A stretch of DNA of 64,000 nucleotides from NCBI GenBank assembly GCA_029255685.2, contig CM055320.2:10216614-10280613 (forward strand). Reading direction: 5' to 3'. The first letter of the stretch is position 1, and each line of letters begins with the position of its first letter. Under the pieces are notes generated by a model that saw only the letters and a list, made by a program, of their open reading frames with translations, had not been told where the DNA came from and searched no databases. The position numbers were made by a program, and so were the translations under genes. Source of the DNA: Silene conica (Eukaryota; Streptophyta; Magnoliopsida; Caryophyllales; Caryophyllaceae). Positions 12,350-24,086 of this stretch are shown in pieces.

Positions 12350-15300
12350 ATGTCGCGTAAAGGGCTAATGGAGCAAGACTTGAGCAAATTGGATGTGGCA
12401 AAGCTACATCCTCTCTCACCGGAAGTTATTTCTCGTCAAGCAACTATTAATATTGGTATTTTCCTGTATTTGCCACAAAAGTACACAATTTACTGTAGGG
12501 CATTGTTTTTTTTATTGAAATCTCATCTGCGCCCTTTTTATTATTCCTAGGAACCATTGGTCATGTGGCCCATGGAAAGTCTACTGTTGTTAAAGCAATA
12601 TCTGGTGTTCAGGCATGTTTCTATCGATAATTCCATGACGTGTTGCATGAAGCAGTGAAGCACTTATTCAGTCTGCAATGTATAATTGTTTGCTTCCTTT
12701 TTGCAGACTGTACGGTTTAAGAACGAGTTGGAGCGTAATATCACCATCAAGCTTGGATATGCTAATGCAAAGATATACAAATGTGAGGATGAACGATGCC
12801 CACGACCTCAGTCCTATAAGTATGTCTAATATTTGTCATATCAATGCAATCTGACTTGGGTTACCTCACATATTGGAAAATTTAAAAGGGATGTAGGGAG
12901 TATTATTTAGACTATGAAATCTTTTGCAAATCCGGGGAGATTGTTGTAGGTAGGAGGTAACATTTTGCATACAACTTGATAGCTTTGCCAAGTGCCAACA
13001 TAATAGGCAAATGATTTTACAGGGCATATGGAAGTGGAAAGGAAGATAGTCCTATGTGTGACGTGCCTGGATTTGACAACTGCAGGATGAAGCTTCTGAG
13101 ACACGTGTCTTTTGTCGACTGTCCTGTGAGTCAACATTTATTCAAATTACTATACGTCTTCACCTTTTTTCGTTGGTGACGTCTGTTAACCTTAGATTAC
13201 GATTTGAGTTGACATAACTTTCCCGTGTTTCTTTTGCTAGCTATATTACTTGGAGTAGCTTTAAAGTATCTGATATGGGTCCGGAGTGGATGCTTGTCCA
13301 AGCATTGAACTTGGCTATTTTTATGAAAAGTCCACGCATTTTGGCTGAAAATGAGGTGTCTAACTGTCATACCTATGTCCTAGTATAGAGTGTAGGACAC
13401 GTGTATGTGAATGAATTAGAATAGTTGGAGTAGCACAGTCTGAAATGTGAATGTTTACAGTTGTCTGAATTACATGTTTCAAGTAGTTTGAGATTTAGTA
13501 GCCTTCTGTTTTCTAGCATATAAAGTTTCATAGGGTGATTCGTCTATCTTAATTGTTGATTTCAGGGTCATGATATTCTCATGGCCACCATGCTTAATGG
13601 AGCTGCTATTATGGACGGCGCTTTACTTCTCATTGCTGCCAATGAGAGCTGTCCTCAACCCCAAACCTCCGAGCATCTCGCTGCCATTGAAATCATGCGA
13701 CTTCAGCATATCATCATTCTTCAAAATAAGGTTGATCTAATTCAAGAAAATGTAGCTATCAACCAACATGAAACGATTCAGAAATTCGTTCAGGTATCTT
13801 GTCTTGAATCACCCAATTGTCTGAATGCATTTGCTTTTGCCAGAAGGTAAAGTTATGCGTATTGTTAAACGCTAATGATTGCTTGTCTGGTTTACAGGGA
13901 ACTGTTGCTGATGGAGCTCCAGTAGTTCCAATTTCTGCACAATTGAAGTACAACATTGATGTTGTTTGTGAGTATATCGTTAAAAAGATTCCCATTCCTG
14001 AGAGGAATTTTACCTCGCCACCAAATATGATTGTGATTCGTTCTTTTGATGTTAACAAACCTGGTTATGAGGTTGATGATATACGTGGTGGTGTTGCTGG
14101 AGGAAGTATTCTTAAGGTTCTCTTCTTACCCAGTATCTCTTGCTTGATGTCTCCATAAGTGTCATGCTGTAATGTCTAAGGTTCCCTATATTAAGTGACC
14201 TGATATGCATGAATGTCCGTCATAATCGATTTTTTGTTTGTTTGTTTGTTGTAACTTCAATTTGAGCTTTGTTGTATGCCGTTTACCAGTTTCTGATCTT
14301 TTTCAAGACATTCCTGCAGTTTAAATTCTATTTTGTTCTGCTTTTCGCATGTCCTCCGCGATGAATGTAACGGATTTTAACTGTTTTTAAGTTGTATAGA
14401 GTACTTAATATATATTTTCTAATGATGTACGATGGACTTGAGCTTGTCTTTGTTTGTCAAAGACACTTTCATCTGATGATATGAGAACATTGACACCAGT
14501 TTTCTATAGCATTTCTAGTAGATGTGACCATGCATGAGGCTGTGTTTTTATGGGAAACGAGACATACACCGTTATGTGCTTGGAATGACTTCATTTGCTT
14601 AGTTCTGGGTTTTTAGGCTGGTATGCTGGTAGCCCTGGTTTGATTACTAACAATTTTATCTAGTGGTTACTATAATTTTCAAATGTGCCAAAACTGCCAG
14701 TGAGCTGCTAATTTATATTGCAGTTTCTGTGTGTTTCTCATGGTCTGTGCAATGTTTGCAGGGTGTTCTGAGGGTGAACCAAAATATTGAGGTTCGTCCT
14801 GGAATTGTTGTGAAAGATGAATCTGGAAACATTAAGTGCACGCCCATATATTCCAGAATAGTTTCATTGTACGCTGATCAGAACGAGCTACAATTTGCTG
14901 TGCCAGGAGGTCTGATTGGGGTTGGAACAACCATGGACCCTACTTTAACCCGTGCTGACCGATTGGTAGGTCAAGTACTTGGCGATGTTGGATCTCTTCC
15001 AGATGTTTTTGTTGAGCTAGAGGTAACTTCCTTTGTTCTGTAGCATTGTACTTCCACTTTCCTTCTTTATTTTGGTGCACATTTTTCATTATTTCAATTT
15101 CATATGTAGCCTAAAAATACCACATCAGGCTTTGCGTTTAGTAAGTCAGATTTCCAGTGTAGTTCTTGCCCCTCGTTAACAATAATATTCAAATCTGTTC
15201 TCTTCGTCTTTTTGGCCTTCTATCCCTAATTCATGGTTATTTGGATTTCTGAACCCCCGAACTCCCAATGGCGCAGGTGAATTTCTTCTTGCTAAGACGG

Positions 15301-15579
15301 CTGCTTGGTGTCCGGACTAAGGGGACGGAGAAACAAGGCAAGGTCACAAAATTAACCAAAGGTGAAATTCTTATGTTGAACATTGGATCCATGTCAACTG
15401 GCGCCCGAGTACTTGCCGTCAAAAACGACTTGGCAAAATTGCAACTGACATCTCCAGTTTGCACAAGCAAAAATGAGAAGATTGCACTCAGCCGCCGTGT
15501 CGAGAAGCATTGGCGACTTATTGGGTGGGGCCAAATTCAAGCCGGTACAACAATTGATATACCACCCTGCCCCATTTAA
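12350..15579 (+). CDS. Eukaryotic translation initiation factor 2 subunit gamma (eIF2-gamma), spliced
   Basis: This is the GTP-binding core subunit of cytosolic eIF2, which carries initiator Met-tRNA to the 40S ribosome. Coding exons: 12350-12455, 12551-12612, 12707-12819, 13023-13125, 13566-13793, 13898-14116, 14762-15022 and 15277-15579. They sum to 1395 nt, giving 464 aa, the usual family length, with every junction in frame. Visible motifs are G1 GHVAHGKS (residues 39-46), the Cys cluster C82, C87, C106, C114 of the zinc-ribbon insertion, G3 DCPGH (126-130), G4 NKVD (182-185) and G5 SAQ (217-219). The C-terminal beta-barrel part ends in a conserved [11 protein letters not shown] block. 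The start is the first ATG of the second leader exon and gives the expected short N-terminus. The intron after 12612 begins GC rather than GT. It appears intact and functional. A broken partial copy lies at 58343-59750. Confidence 0.95.
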
Positions 15580-15975
15580 CTGAAACAAAACCGAGATAGA
15601 CAATATAGGAAAAATACAAGAATTCGGTGACATGGAACTAGAGACGGGGCCTTTGGATCATTTTTTCCATATGTAATAACCTTTTTCTTATTAGCTTATG
15701 GTTTCTTTTGAATTTGTCTAGAAGATGACTTGCAATTTCGTATATTTTGTTTCTTGGTCGGTCTTTTCTCTTTGGGAGTTGTACATTTCTGCGGCTAACT
15801 GTTTTGCAATACAGTTTTCGGGTTCACTTGCCACAGTTCATAAATGTTTCTATCTCACTGTGCCTACATGCCTCTATCGGTGTTAATACTTCAATTCAAT
15901 ACAATACACAATACTATAGAAATAGGCATACAGTTCTTTCAATGTCGAAGCAGTTCAGTACTCAGAAAGTACCTA
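15580..15975 (+). other. eIF2-gamma 3' UTR and convergent intergenic space
   Basis: Sequence downstream of the TAA stop is T-rich and fits a 3' UTR of 200-350 bp. No definite polyadenylation signal could be chosen. It runs into the stop of the opposite-strand exon at 15976. Confidence 0.4.
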
Positions 15976-16200
15976 CTACCTAGTGCTATTATGCCGATGT
16001 GCTTCTAGATAGTGTTTGAGGCCATCAGCCTCTACACCCTCGATGCCCAAACCTTTGCTCCTAGACCTATGTTTTCTTTCCTTTCTTGTCCTCTTTGATC
16101 GAGATTTTGACCTTCGTGACTCCCTCTCTTCTTCATCACTACCGGAATATTCAGAAGATGAGCTTGAGGAGCTTGAATCTGAAGACCGCGTCTTTGAATG
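15976..16200 (-). CDS. Probable last exon of an Arg/Ser-rich protein gene
   Basis: On the minus strand, an acceptor (TTGATCGCAG) is followed by 74 codons and TAG. The peptide begins HSKTRSSDSSSSS, continues with an acidic stretch and then RS/RK-rich repeats (ESRRSKSRSKRTRKERKH), and ends with a short hydrophilic tail. This composition is typical of RS domains in nuclear RNA-processing proteins. A possible upstream exon ends at about 16297, where the minus strand reads ATCAAAG then GTAAATG. I could not find further exons before the RING gene. It may be a real convergent gene with an unusual 5' part, or a remnant. The protein family is not identified. Confidence 0.42.
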   Translation of the reverse strand, partial: HSKTRSSDSSSSSSSSEYSGSDEEERESRRSKSRSKRTRKERKHRSRSKGLGIEGVEADGLKHYLEAHRHNSTR

Positions 16201-16297
16201 CTGCGATCAACGTAGAATTGGCAACATATGTAAGAATTCTGAGCTGAAAAATTGACATATTCTTGCAGTAGATAAGGAAGAGGGTTCATTTACCTTT

Positions 16298-17225
16298 GAT
16301 ATTATGACCAGTAAGAAAAACTCGATTTCTCAAGGAATGTAAAGATCAGGGAAACCCTCCAATGAGACGGTCTTATTAATAAGTCGATTTCGCAAGGAAA
16401 ATACCTAAGCCCTATGAGACCGTCTTATGGTCGAAACCGAAAAGGATAGTCCAAAAAATAATACAGTATACTTTATTTAACAACAATTTTAATATGAAAA
16501 TGTTAAAAGCTAAGATAAGGCAAGAAATTGCAGGTGTGCAGGAACAAGTTACTATCAATTTCATAGATAAAATAGTCAGAACATGCAATTTTAATTCCGG
16601 TTGGTCCGATTTTGAACGGTGCCCAAACCTACGCCAAAGTGAAAATTGAACCCTCTACCTTTGTCTAACGGGTGAGAAAATGAACAATGAACAAATAACA
16701 TAAAACTAAATAATTTGAATAACTTAGAATGAATTAGTGATTAGATTTTCGCATCCTTTATTGTTTAACTTGTGCCTAGTTATTAGTCAAATAAAAAGCC
16801 GTTATTAGATTTTTTTTTTTTTACCAATCCTTACAAATTCATATTGTCCAAATTCTGCAGAGAGCCGTCCCGTATTTTACCCGGGTTTGAGTTGACCGAA
16901 CCCAACCCACTTGTATGATAGGTTTACTTATGGACGTTGTGGTAGATAGAATGTTGAGATGATTAAGTCAGTTATTTTTGTGTCTGATTATGTAATATGG
17001 ACGCATTATGGGTATGGACAAGGTCAAGTTGTTTTTGGATTTGATCGACTCACTTTTTATTATGGTTTTAAAGTAGCTCACTTTATTATACTCCGTAATT
17101 GCTTTGAGAAGTTAAACCCGTTCAACGTCATACATAAAAATTTACTGTTGAAAAAAAGAATATAAGTTATATTAGTAGAATTTAAATGTTAAGATTCACA
17201 AATTTGGAAAAAATAGAATATTTGC

Positions 17226-17294
<69 letters not shown>

Positions 17295-17476
17295 TCTTAA
17301 TTTATTAAATCATGACCAAAACACAAAATGGATCAAACTAAATTTACAAATTGAGTCCAATTTTGACGGTTTCAGGACGAGCCCACCGCCGTTGTATTCT
17401 GAACACGGTGTGTGTTTCATTGGCTGTCCCTCCAAAACATAACCGTTGTGGCTCTAATTTTCGGAAACTTTCTATT
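16298..17476. other. Intergenic, no gene recognised; AT microsatellite at 17229-17289
   Basis: AT-rich sequence without a supported ORF. GAGACGGTCTTAT at about 16364 and its inverse-like AGACCGTCTTAT at about 16419 suggest a small dispersed repeat. A pure (AT)n run of about 60 bp lies at 17229-17289. Confidence 0.5.
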
Positions 17477-17477
17477 C

Positions 17478-17486
17478 TTTATATAC
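17478..17486 (+). promoter_or_regulatory. TATA box of the RING-H2 gene
   Basis: TTTATATAC lies about 140 bp upstream of the start codon and is followed by a pyrimidine- and adenine-rich leader with no upstream ATG. Transcription would start near 17510. Confidence 0.55.
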
Positions 17487-17626
17487 ATCTCGCGCCCTTC
17501 TACTCTTTCTAACATTCAATCAATTCACAATTCAATTCATTCATCCTCTCCAAACCCTAATTTCTCAAAAATCACTCTCTGTTATTAATCTCTCTATTAA
17601 ATCAATTCCCTTTTTCAAGAATTTTA

Positions 17627-17944
17627 ATGGCAGACGACTACACCAAGTCAATGGAGTTGTACATTCAACAAAAACTCGATTATGTACCTTACTGTGCTAA
17701 GGTTACTACTGAATTAAGGAAGGATTTGGTTGGGTTTCAGATTCTGACCGAAACCCATGTCGCCAAAAGTGGGGTTGAGACTGATATCTGTGCGATTTGT
17801 CTAGAAGATTATGAGGAGGGCGACTCTTTCTGCTTTCTTGATTGTCGCCATCGTTTTCATTGTGATTGTGTGAAGAGCTGGTTGGTGGTTAACAATACAT
17901 GTCCGCTCTGCAAGTCCGTCGGCATTCCTTACATCGGCCGTTGA
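17627..17944 (+). CDS. Small RING-H2 finger protein, putative E3 ubiquitin ligase
   Basis: An intronless ORF of 105 aa. The RING-H2 domain occupies residues 55-95: C55-x2-C58, C73-x-H75-x2-H78-x2-C81, and C92-x2-C95, with the Trp (W85) that helps bind E2 enzymes. RING-H2 proteins of this type pass ubiquitin from an E2 enzyme to substrates; the substrate here is unknown. There is no transmembrane segment, unlike the ATL family. A TATA box and a CT-rich leader precede it, and the coding frame is clean. A LINE poly(A) tail begins 22 bp after the stop, so the original 3' flank is now about 39 kb away, near 57242. Confidence 0.85.
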   Translation: MADDYTKSMELYIQQKLDYVPYCAKVTTELRKDLVGFQILTETHVAKSGVETDICAICLEDYEEGDSFCFLDCRHRFHCDCVKSWLVVNNTCPLCKSVGIPYIGR

Positions 17945-17963
17945 CCGAAATTCTGACGGTTTA

Positions 17964-18004
<41 letters not shown>

Positions 18005-18025
18005 ACAATTGGAAAAAACATACAA

Positions 18026-19039
18026 CTAAGAAGAGATACCATACTTAGCTGCACTATGAGCCCTACCATTCCTTTGCCTACTAACAAAAGATATACTAAA
18101 ACAGTGAAAAGAAGGTACTATTCCTTGTAGATTGCTAAAAATATTCCTGCAAGATGAACTGGTGACGATGATCCCAAGCAATTGCAACACTATACGAATA
18201 CAGTCAGTAGCAATAGAGACATGGAGAAGCTTTTCCTTGAGTGCCCACTTAGAAGCCAACAAGATTGCTAATGCTTCCGCCTGTTCACTTGAGTCTGCAC
18301 ATCCAGAATCGTAAAAAAAGACATCTGCCAATGAATCAACGTGCCAACCAAAACCCGCTTTCTTATTCTGACACCAAGCAGCGTCAACCAGAATCCTCAC
18401 CGGAGAACAAACGGATGGCGCTTTAATGAGCGAGTAACGCTTACCATTTTTAAGATCCAAAACCGCTTCATCAAAATCAGTTAAATTCCACTCAAACAGC
18501 TGCTTCTTAACCAAAGAATTGCGCAAAACCTGAATCCCAAAATTAGCCTCTGATCTTTGGATAGCCAAAATACCCAAAGGAGAGACACTACTAATCCTAA
18601 AAAGGGCGTTATTCCTAGCAATCCAGACAACAAAAAGAAAGGAGATGAATGACGCAATTACCTCCTCAACATCCTTCATCTTCGTAAGAAACAGTAACCA
18701 ATTAACCAACCATTCCTTAAAAGAAATATTGGCAGAGAAATCAACCTGAATACCAAGATCAGAAGCCTTCCATAATCTTCTAGTAACCGAACAATCACGG
18801 AAGAGGTGTTCAAGGGTCTCAATCTGCTGAACATCCTGACAAAGAGGACAAAAACCCGAGACCGTACTAATCCTCTTCATAAGCTCATATCCAACGGGCA
18901 AGCAATCCACCATAATTTCCCACAAGAATACCCTCCACTTTGCAGGACCCTTAAGCTTCCACAAAACCTTCTTAAGAAAAGGTCGAAATCTACTATCAAT
19001 TCTATTCTTGTCCTTCGTCACACTAGAATTCTGAATCAA
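18026..19039 (-). pseudogene. LINE ORF2 C-terminus: zf-RVT and RNase H
   Basis: An open stretch of about 337 codons. The N-terminal third has the zf-RVT pattern (WRVFLWEIMVDCLPV, then CPLC and a downstream HLFRDC). The C-terminal part is an RNase H of the RVT_3 type with acidic residues in VDAAW, SSEQAEAL and ATDC. It would remove the RNA template during target-primed reverse transcription. It ends in a stop 22 nt before the poly(A). It is separated by a frameshift near 19036 from the preceding part of ORF2, so the element is not functional as it stands. Confidence 0.8.
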
Positions 19040-19904
19040 AAGATTCGATAGAATAAAGTAACCCAGCTGTTAACTTTGTAATCACCATCAAAAGAGTGTT
19101 TCCAAAAACAAAAGTCCAAGTCAAAAAAGGAAGATGGCGTAGAAGTGAGGATATTCGTAACAGTAGTAGGAGAAAAAATAGCCTTTAGAAAAGGCTCGTT
19201 CCAACGACCATTAAGAATAAGGTGATTGATCTGCAACCCTTCAATGGAAGGTCGCTGACTTATTAAACCCGTATCGTTAACCACCGGACATTCTGAGTTA
19301 ACCCACCTAGTCGAAAGAGCATTAAGGGTGGAGTTATAACCAGGTTTCCAACCCACATTATTCTTCAGCAACTGCCATCCCCAGACCAAACTTCGACCTC
19401 CCCAAGAAGAGTTCACAGGACAATGACACGAAAGCCATCTACCAGGAGAATCAGAAATAGCATACTTAGGTCCCAAAACTCAGGTGAACAGTGAACCATT
19501 GTCCGAGAAGAACTTCCACGATTTTTTTGCTAGTAAGGCCTGGTTCAAACAAGTCGTATCACGAATACCTAAACCTCCCATACCTTTAACTTGAGCAAGA
19601 AAATTTTTACTGGCCCAATGAATAGTACGTCCATTTTCCTGTCCTATCCACCAAAAATGTGAAATCAAAGAATCGATTTTTGATGCCACACTTATCGGAA
19701 TTTTAAAGACCGATAGAAGGAAACAAGAGATAGCAGACAAGACAGAATTGATAAGACATAATCTCCCAGGAGTCGACAAAAAACATCCTTTCCACGAATT
19801 AAGCCGAGCTCTAACTTTTTCAATCAGAGAGTTGAAAAAACACCTCTTACTTCTCCCAACACATAAATAAACCCCCAAATATTTGCCAATATCATCAGTC
19901 AGCC
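19036..19904 (-). pseudogene. LINE ORF2 RT C-terminal region, broken
   Basis: Two open pieces (19036-19476 and 19480-19904) encode the stretch after the RT catalytic core, including YLGVYL, LSTPGRLCLINSVLSAI and GGLGIRD, which are typical of plant LINE ORF2. A frame break separates them near 19478. The first codons of the frame at 19905-19929 belong to the inserted chromovirus LTR, not to the LINE. Confidence 0.78.
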
Positions 19905-21053
19905 TGTAATAACCCGTTTTGTTACACAAATTATATAGTTGTGACGGGTTATTCGATTATAAGCATTGAAATGTTGTGTGAACTTTTAATGAAGTTGATA
20001 TGTTTTAATCACATAATGTGGAACCATGTTGGCATGGGGGTTCGAACACGGGACTTTGGTGTTAGTATGGGCCTCGAAACATGTTGACATAGCAGCCCAT
20101 ACTTCACGATGCTTCATACCTCACGTTTGGTTTTTTTAAAAACCTATATCAACACACAGTCTACCGTCACTTCTATAAACTAAAAACCCTAAACCTAGCT
20201 ATCCTATCTCTCATACAAACACACCAACTTTCAGCCGTCATCACAGAGAGCACGTAAGAGGTCTTCACGGTGGCCATAGATCGGTCTAAGGGTGGTCGAA
20301 TTTTCTTCGAAGTAGGTATGTCAACACGGTTTTCCTCCTTTATGGCGTGTTCCTGTTTTCGATAGGTAATTTCTGTTGTGTTTATCATACGTATGATTCT
20401 GATCTTCGCATAACATCAACATATGAAGTTAGTAGTATGTTTTGACGTGAAAAGAGTCACCCTCGACCACCACGGACCACCAGTCGTGGGTGGTTTCGAT
20501 CATCGTTGTCAGAACAAGTTGTTATTTTCAAAACAGAGTCGTACCCGCGTTGCTTTACGAACGTTTGTGAGTCGTTTTATGCTACTGTATGTTCTGGGTA
20601 GTGATGTCATCGGTTTGTTGGTGGTCTGGGGGTATCAGGGTGGTTGTGTTGGTGGCAGTCGCCGTTGGGTCAGAGTCGTAAAGGGAGTTTCGTAGTCTAG
20701 TGTCTCGGTTCCTAGTGGTTCTACGGGTTTCGAAGGCTGTTTGGGGTGGTAACACCGTAGACTCGGGGGAGGTCGACGCGGTGTTACCACATTGGTCGAT
20801 GGGTCAGTCGTCAGGGATGGTTTTGGTGGTGGTCACAGGGGTTGTCGGTGGTGGTGGAAGTATCGATGGGTTGCGTTTTAAAACGGGTTAGAAGTTAAGT
20901 GATGAACCAGGCCTGTTTGAATGGGTCGCGGGAGTAAAGTCGGGGAAGGGCTGTTGGTGGTTGTTTTCGGGTAGGCTGTTGGTTCGTTAGTTATGGGTAA
21001 AAATATTATCTTATTATATTGTTATATTATTATTATATTATTATTATATTGTT

Positions 21054-21098
<45 letters not shown>

Positions 21099-21211
21099 TT
21101 CATTCTTATTGTTATTATTAGTATATGGTTATCATTTAACAATAGTATTTTGGTTATTATAAAAAATATTATCTTATTATATTGTTATATTATTATTATA
21201 TTATTATTATA

Positions 21212-21300
<89 letters not shown>

Positions 21301-22225
21301 TTCATTCTTATTGTTATTATTAGTATATGGTTATCATTTAACAATAGTATTTTGGTTTATCATTTGTTGTTGGGTATCTTAATTAATTAAGATGGTATAT
21401 ATATATATAGGGGTTACTATTTTGGGTAAAGTCTTTTAAGGGAAACTTTCCTTTTTAGGAAAGTGTGATAAAAGAATGTATAATTATGTTACGGGGTCTA
21501 GGGAAGTTTATTAATTATACAATATATGTTTAGGTGGCAGTTTTCGCGTGGAGCATTTTTAGTAGCGGTTGTTCACTTGCCATTATCTTCTGCAGTTTTG
21601 AGGTAGGGGAATGTTTATATCTGTGGTTGTGAATTGACATGAGGATATCTATCGTATGAATGTTATATTAAGTTGTGAATATTTTATGATTGATTGTTAT
21701 TACTGATTGTTGTGGAGGACGGAGGTTGTGAATCGGGTCTTGTGATAAGGGTCTTGTGATAAGGGACTTGTGATATGGCCATGGGAGGTGTGATGTGTTG
21801 GGGTGATGTGGTGAAATGGATTCGGAGGAGATGGAGAAATTGTATATTGTAATATTTCATGTCTTATTCATATTACCTACTCAACCTCGTGTTGACCCTG
21901 TTGTTTGTTTGTTGTGTCTGCGTTGATCCAATTTATTGGGGAGCAGAATGACAGGTTTAGACTTATGGATGCTGGAAGGGTGGAGAGGACTTGGATCAGA
22001 CCTGTCTAGTGATAGCTCAGTCATTTAGTTTTCACCGTACTTAAACTTTCGTTGTGGTTTACTTTCAGTTGTAATAGTTTGAGACTTTTGTTTAACGTTA
22101 AAATTACTAAATAAAGTACTGTATTTCTTCCTTTGTTATCTACTACCTCGGGTAACCGAGATGGTAACACCCTTGGTTATTTGGAGGGTCCTAGTTCAGG
22201 CCTCTAAATAAATGGGGGTGTTACA
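19905..22225 (+). repeat. Chromovirus 5' LTR
   Basis: 2321 bp, starting TGTAATAACCCG and ending GGGGGTGTTACA. It contains a large ATT-repeat block present twice (about 21001-21160 and 21170-21340), where the 3' LTR has it once. It lacks about 137 bp found in the 3' LTR (55718-55854); the deletion junction at about 20915 shares CTG on both sides. Open frames here, including one encoding mostly leucine, are repeat by-products. Confidence 0.9.
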
Positions 22226-22228
22226 AAG

Positions 22229-22240
22229 TGGTATCAGAGC
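22229..22240 (+). promoter_or_regulatory. Chromovirus primer-binding site (initiator Met-tRNA)
   Basis: TGGTATCAGAGC, 3 nt after the 5' LTR, complementary to the 3' end of plant initiator tRNA-Met. It primes minus-strand cDNA synthesis. An untranslated leader of about 490 bp follows up to the gag start. Confidence 0.88.
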
Positions 22241-22728
22241 GAACGATCCTCAGGCCTAACCTAATGAACCTAATGAATGTAGGAAGAGTCTAAATAAAAT
22301 GAACCCCGGGATAGAACTGTTAGGAGCAGACTAAAGGGGAAGTATGAGTCTGGGGCCCCCTCACACCAAACCATAGGCCCTCTCAGTTTTACCCGGATAC
22401 CTTGAGCGAATACGAGCGAAAAGGGTAGGATAGGAAGTGATAGAAATTTGTGGAGAAGCTTAATGATATGTTATAAGAATCCTTCTGTTACATGTATGGC
22501 ATGAATATGAAAGAAAAGATATGCATATAAGAATTACATGGCAGTTTTACATCAAGTACATGATAATGTGGATATATGCGGTTATGTGACCCCTGAGCCA
22601 TGTGTAGGGAGTGTTGTAATATATACATGTTAGTTGCATAAGTAACCTGATGTTTAAGGTGATGACCTTAATACGAATGGGTACCCATACTTAAAACCGG
22701 GACTCATCTTTTCCTTGTATGTCTTAGA

Positions 22729-24086
22729 ATGCCTCCAAGAAGAAACAACGCAGCGAATATCACACAAGAGGAGTTAGACTTACTTATAGCTGAGAATGAG
22801 GCCTTAAAGGCCAGACGCATGGATTCTGCTAAGATGAGTACCATAATCGCAAGGCATAACCCTACACAATTCACCGGAGAAGGGGAACCTCACCTTCTCG
22901 GAGAATGGTGTCGGGAGTTTAGCAATCTGTTCGAGTTGATAGATTGTCCAGAAGAACTGAGAGTAGATCAAGCCGCTCACTACTTGAGGGGTATGGCTGG
23001 CGATTGGTGGACGGGAAGCAAAGGAGAGATTCGCGAGGCTGCTGTCGAGGATGGGATCAATCACGTGGAATGGGTCGCGTTCAAGAGAATCTTGTTCGAA
23101 GTTTTTCTACCTGAGTTCCAAAAGAGCAAGCTAAGGGAGGAATTTGAGCTTTTTAGAATGACTGAGGAGATGACTGTGGAGGTCTACTACAGGAAGTTCC
23201 TTCAGCTGCTAAGCTATGTGGGAGAAATGGGGATGGATGAGGCAATGCTTGCCATGAAGTTCGAGAGGGGGCTAACCATTGCTGTCAAGAAAAGGCTCAT
23301 TGCTGCACCACCCACCACAGTTCCTGATATCTATTTGAGGGCTGGGGCAGCTGAGAGGCTTGCAGATATGATAAAAGAGGAAAAGAAATCCAGGAGTGAT
23401 AAGAGGAAGACGGAGGCTTTGGGTGAGAATTCAGGGTCGAAGAAGCAGAATTCCAACAGATACAGTGGTTATTTTAACCACAATTCGTCAGCAGGTGCAA
23501 AGAATCAGAATAGTGGTAACTACAAGAGTGGGGGCTCGGGAACCAGTTCAGTGGGTATAGTGTGTTATGGGTGCGGAAAGACCGGACATAAACAAGCTGT
23601 GTGCCGATCTTCAGGCGGATATCAATCTGGGGGTTACCGTACTCCAACTTCGGGGTACAACGGGTCCCGCATGAATACGTCAGGCAGTGGAGGCTATCGT
23701 ACTCCTATGTCAGGTTATGGGGGAAATGCGAGATCTGGTACTAACAGCAATTACCAGAGGAGCTATAATAGTTATCAAAACCGTTCCCACCATAACCAGT
23801 ACAACGGGAATGGTAGTAACCAGAATACCGCAAATGAGGGAAATCAGCAGTCAGGAGCAGCCGCTACTAGTCAGAGTGGAGTGAAGACCAGTGGCAAACT
23901 CTTTGCCGTGGAGAAGCAGGCTGCCAAGGATGACGCTCACGTCGTGACTGGTACCTTTCTTGTGAATCTTAAACCTACTTTTGTACTCTTCGATTCTGGA
24001 GCTACTCATTCTTTTGTGTCTAGAGAGCATGCTAGGGTGTTAGAGCTTAATACCTATGATTGGGTTGAGGATTCTGTAACAATACC
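22729..24086 (+). CDS. Chromovirus gag-pol, N-terminal part (gag, zinc knuckle, start of protease)
   Basis: Starts MPPRRNN, usual for chromovirus gag. The capsid-like region has a W-rich segment (GDWWTGSK). A Gly/Ser/Asn/Tyr-rich linker surrounds the CCHC knuckle CYGCGKTGHKQAVC (about residues 279-292). The aspartic protease begins at FDSGATHSF (about residue 422). Host coding ends at 24086, where the Athila-like complex starts, after 452 codons plus two bases. The remainder resumes at 51332 in the right phase, giving 1532 codons in total, so apart from the insertion the frame is open. Confidence 0.9.

Larger units (their letters stand above)
17966..19904 (-). mobile_element. LINE (L1-type) 3' part, left of the nested insertion
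   Basis: A T-run at 17966-18003 is the poly(A) tail of a minus-strand LINE. It lies next to ORF remnants encoding, in order, the C-terminal reverse transcriptase region, a zf-RVT zinc-binding domain and an RNase H domain. The element continues at 56998-57241, past the chromovirus. The duplicated CAGCC at 19900-19904 and 56998-57002 is the chromovirus target site, and the LINE frame reads on when one copy is removed. The LINE's own target duplication was not found. Confidence 0.85.

Noticed and set aside
21182..21382. 66-aa poly-leucine ORF
   Set aside because: Translation of the ATT microsatellite in the LTR.
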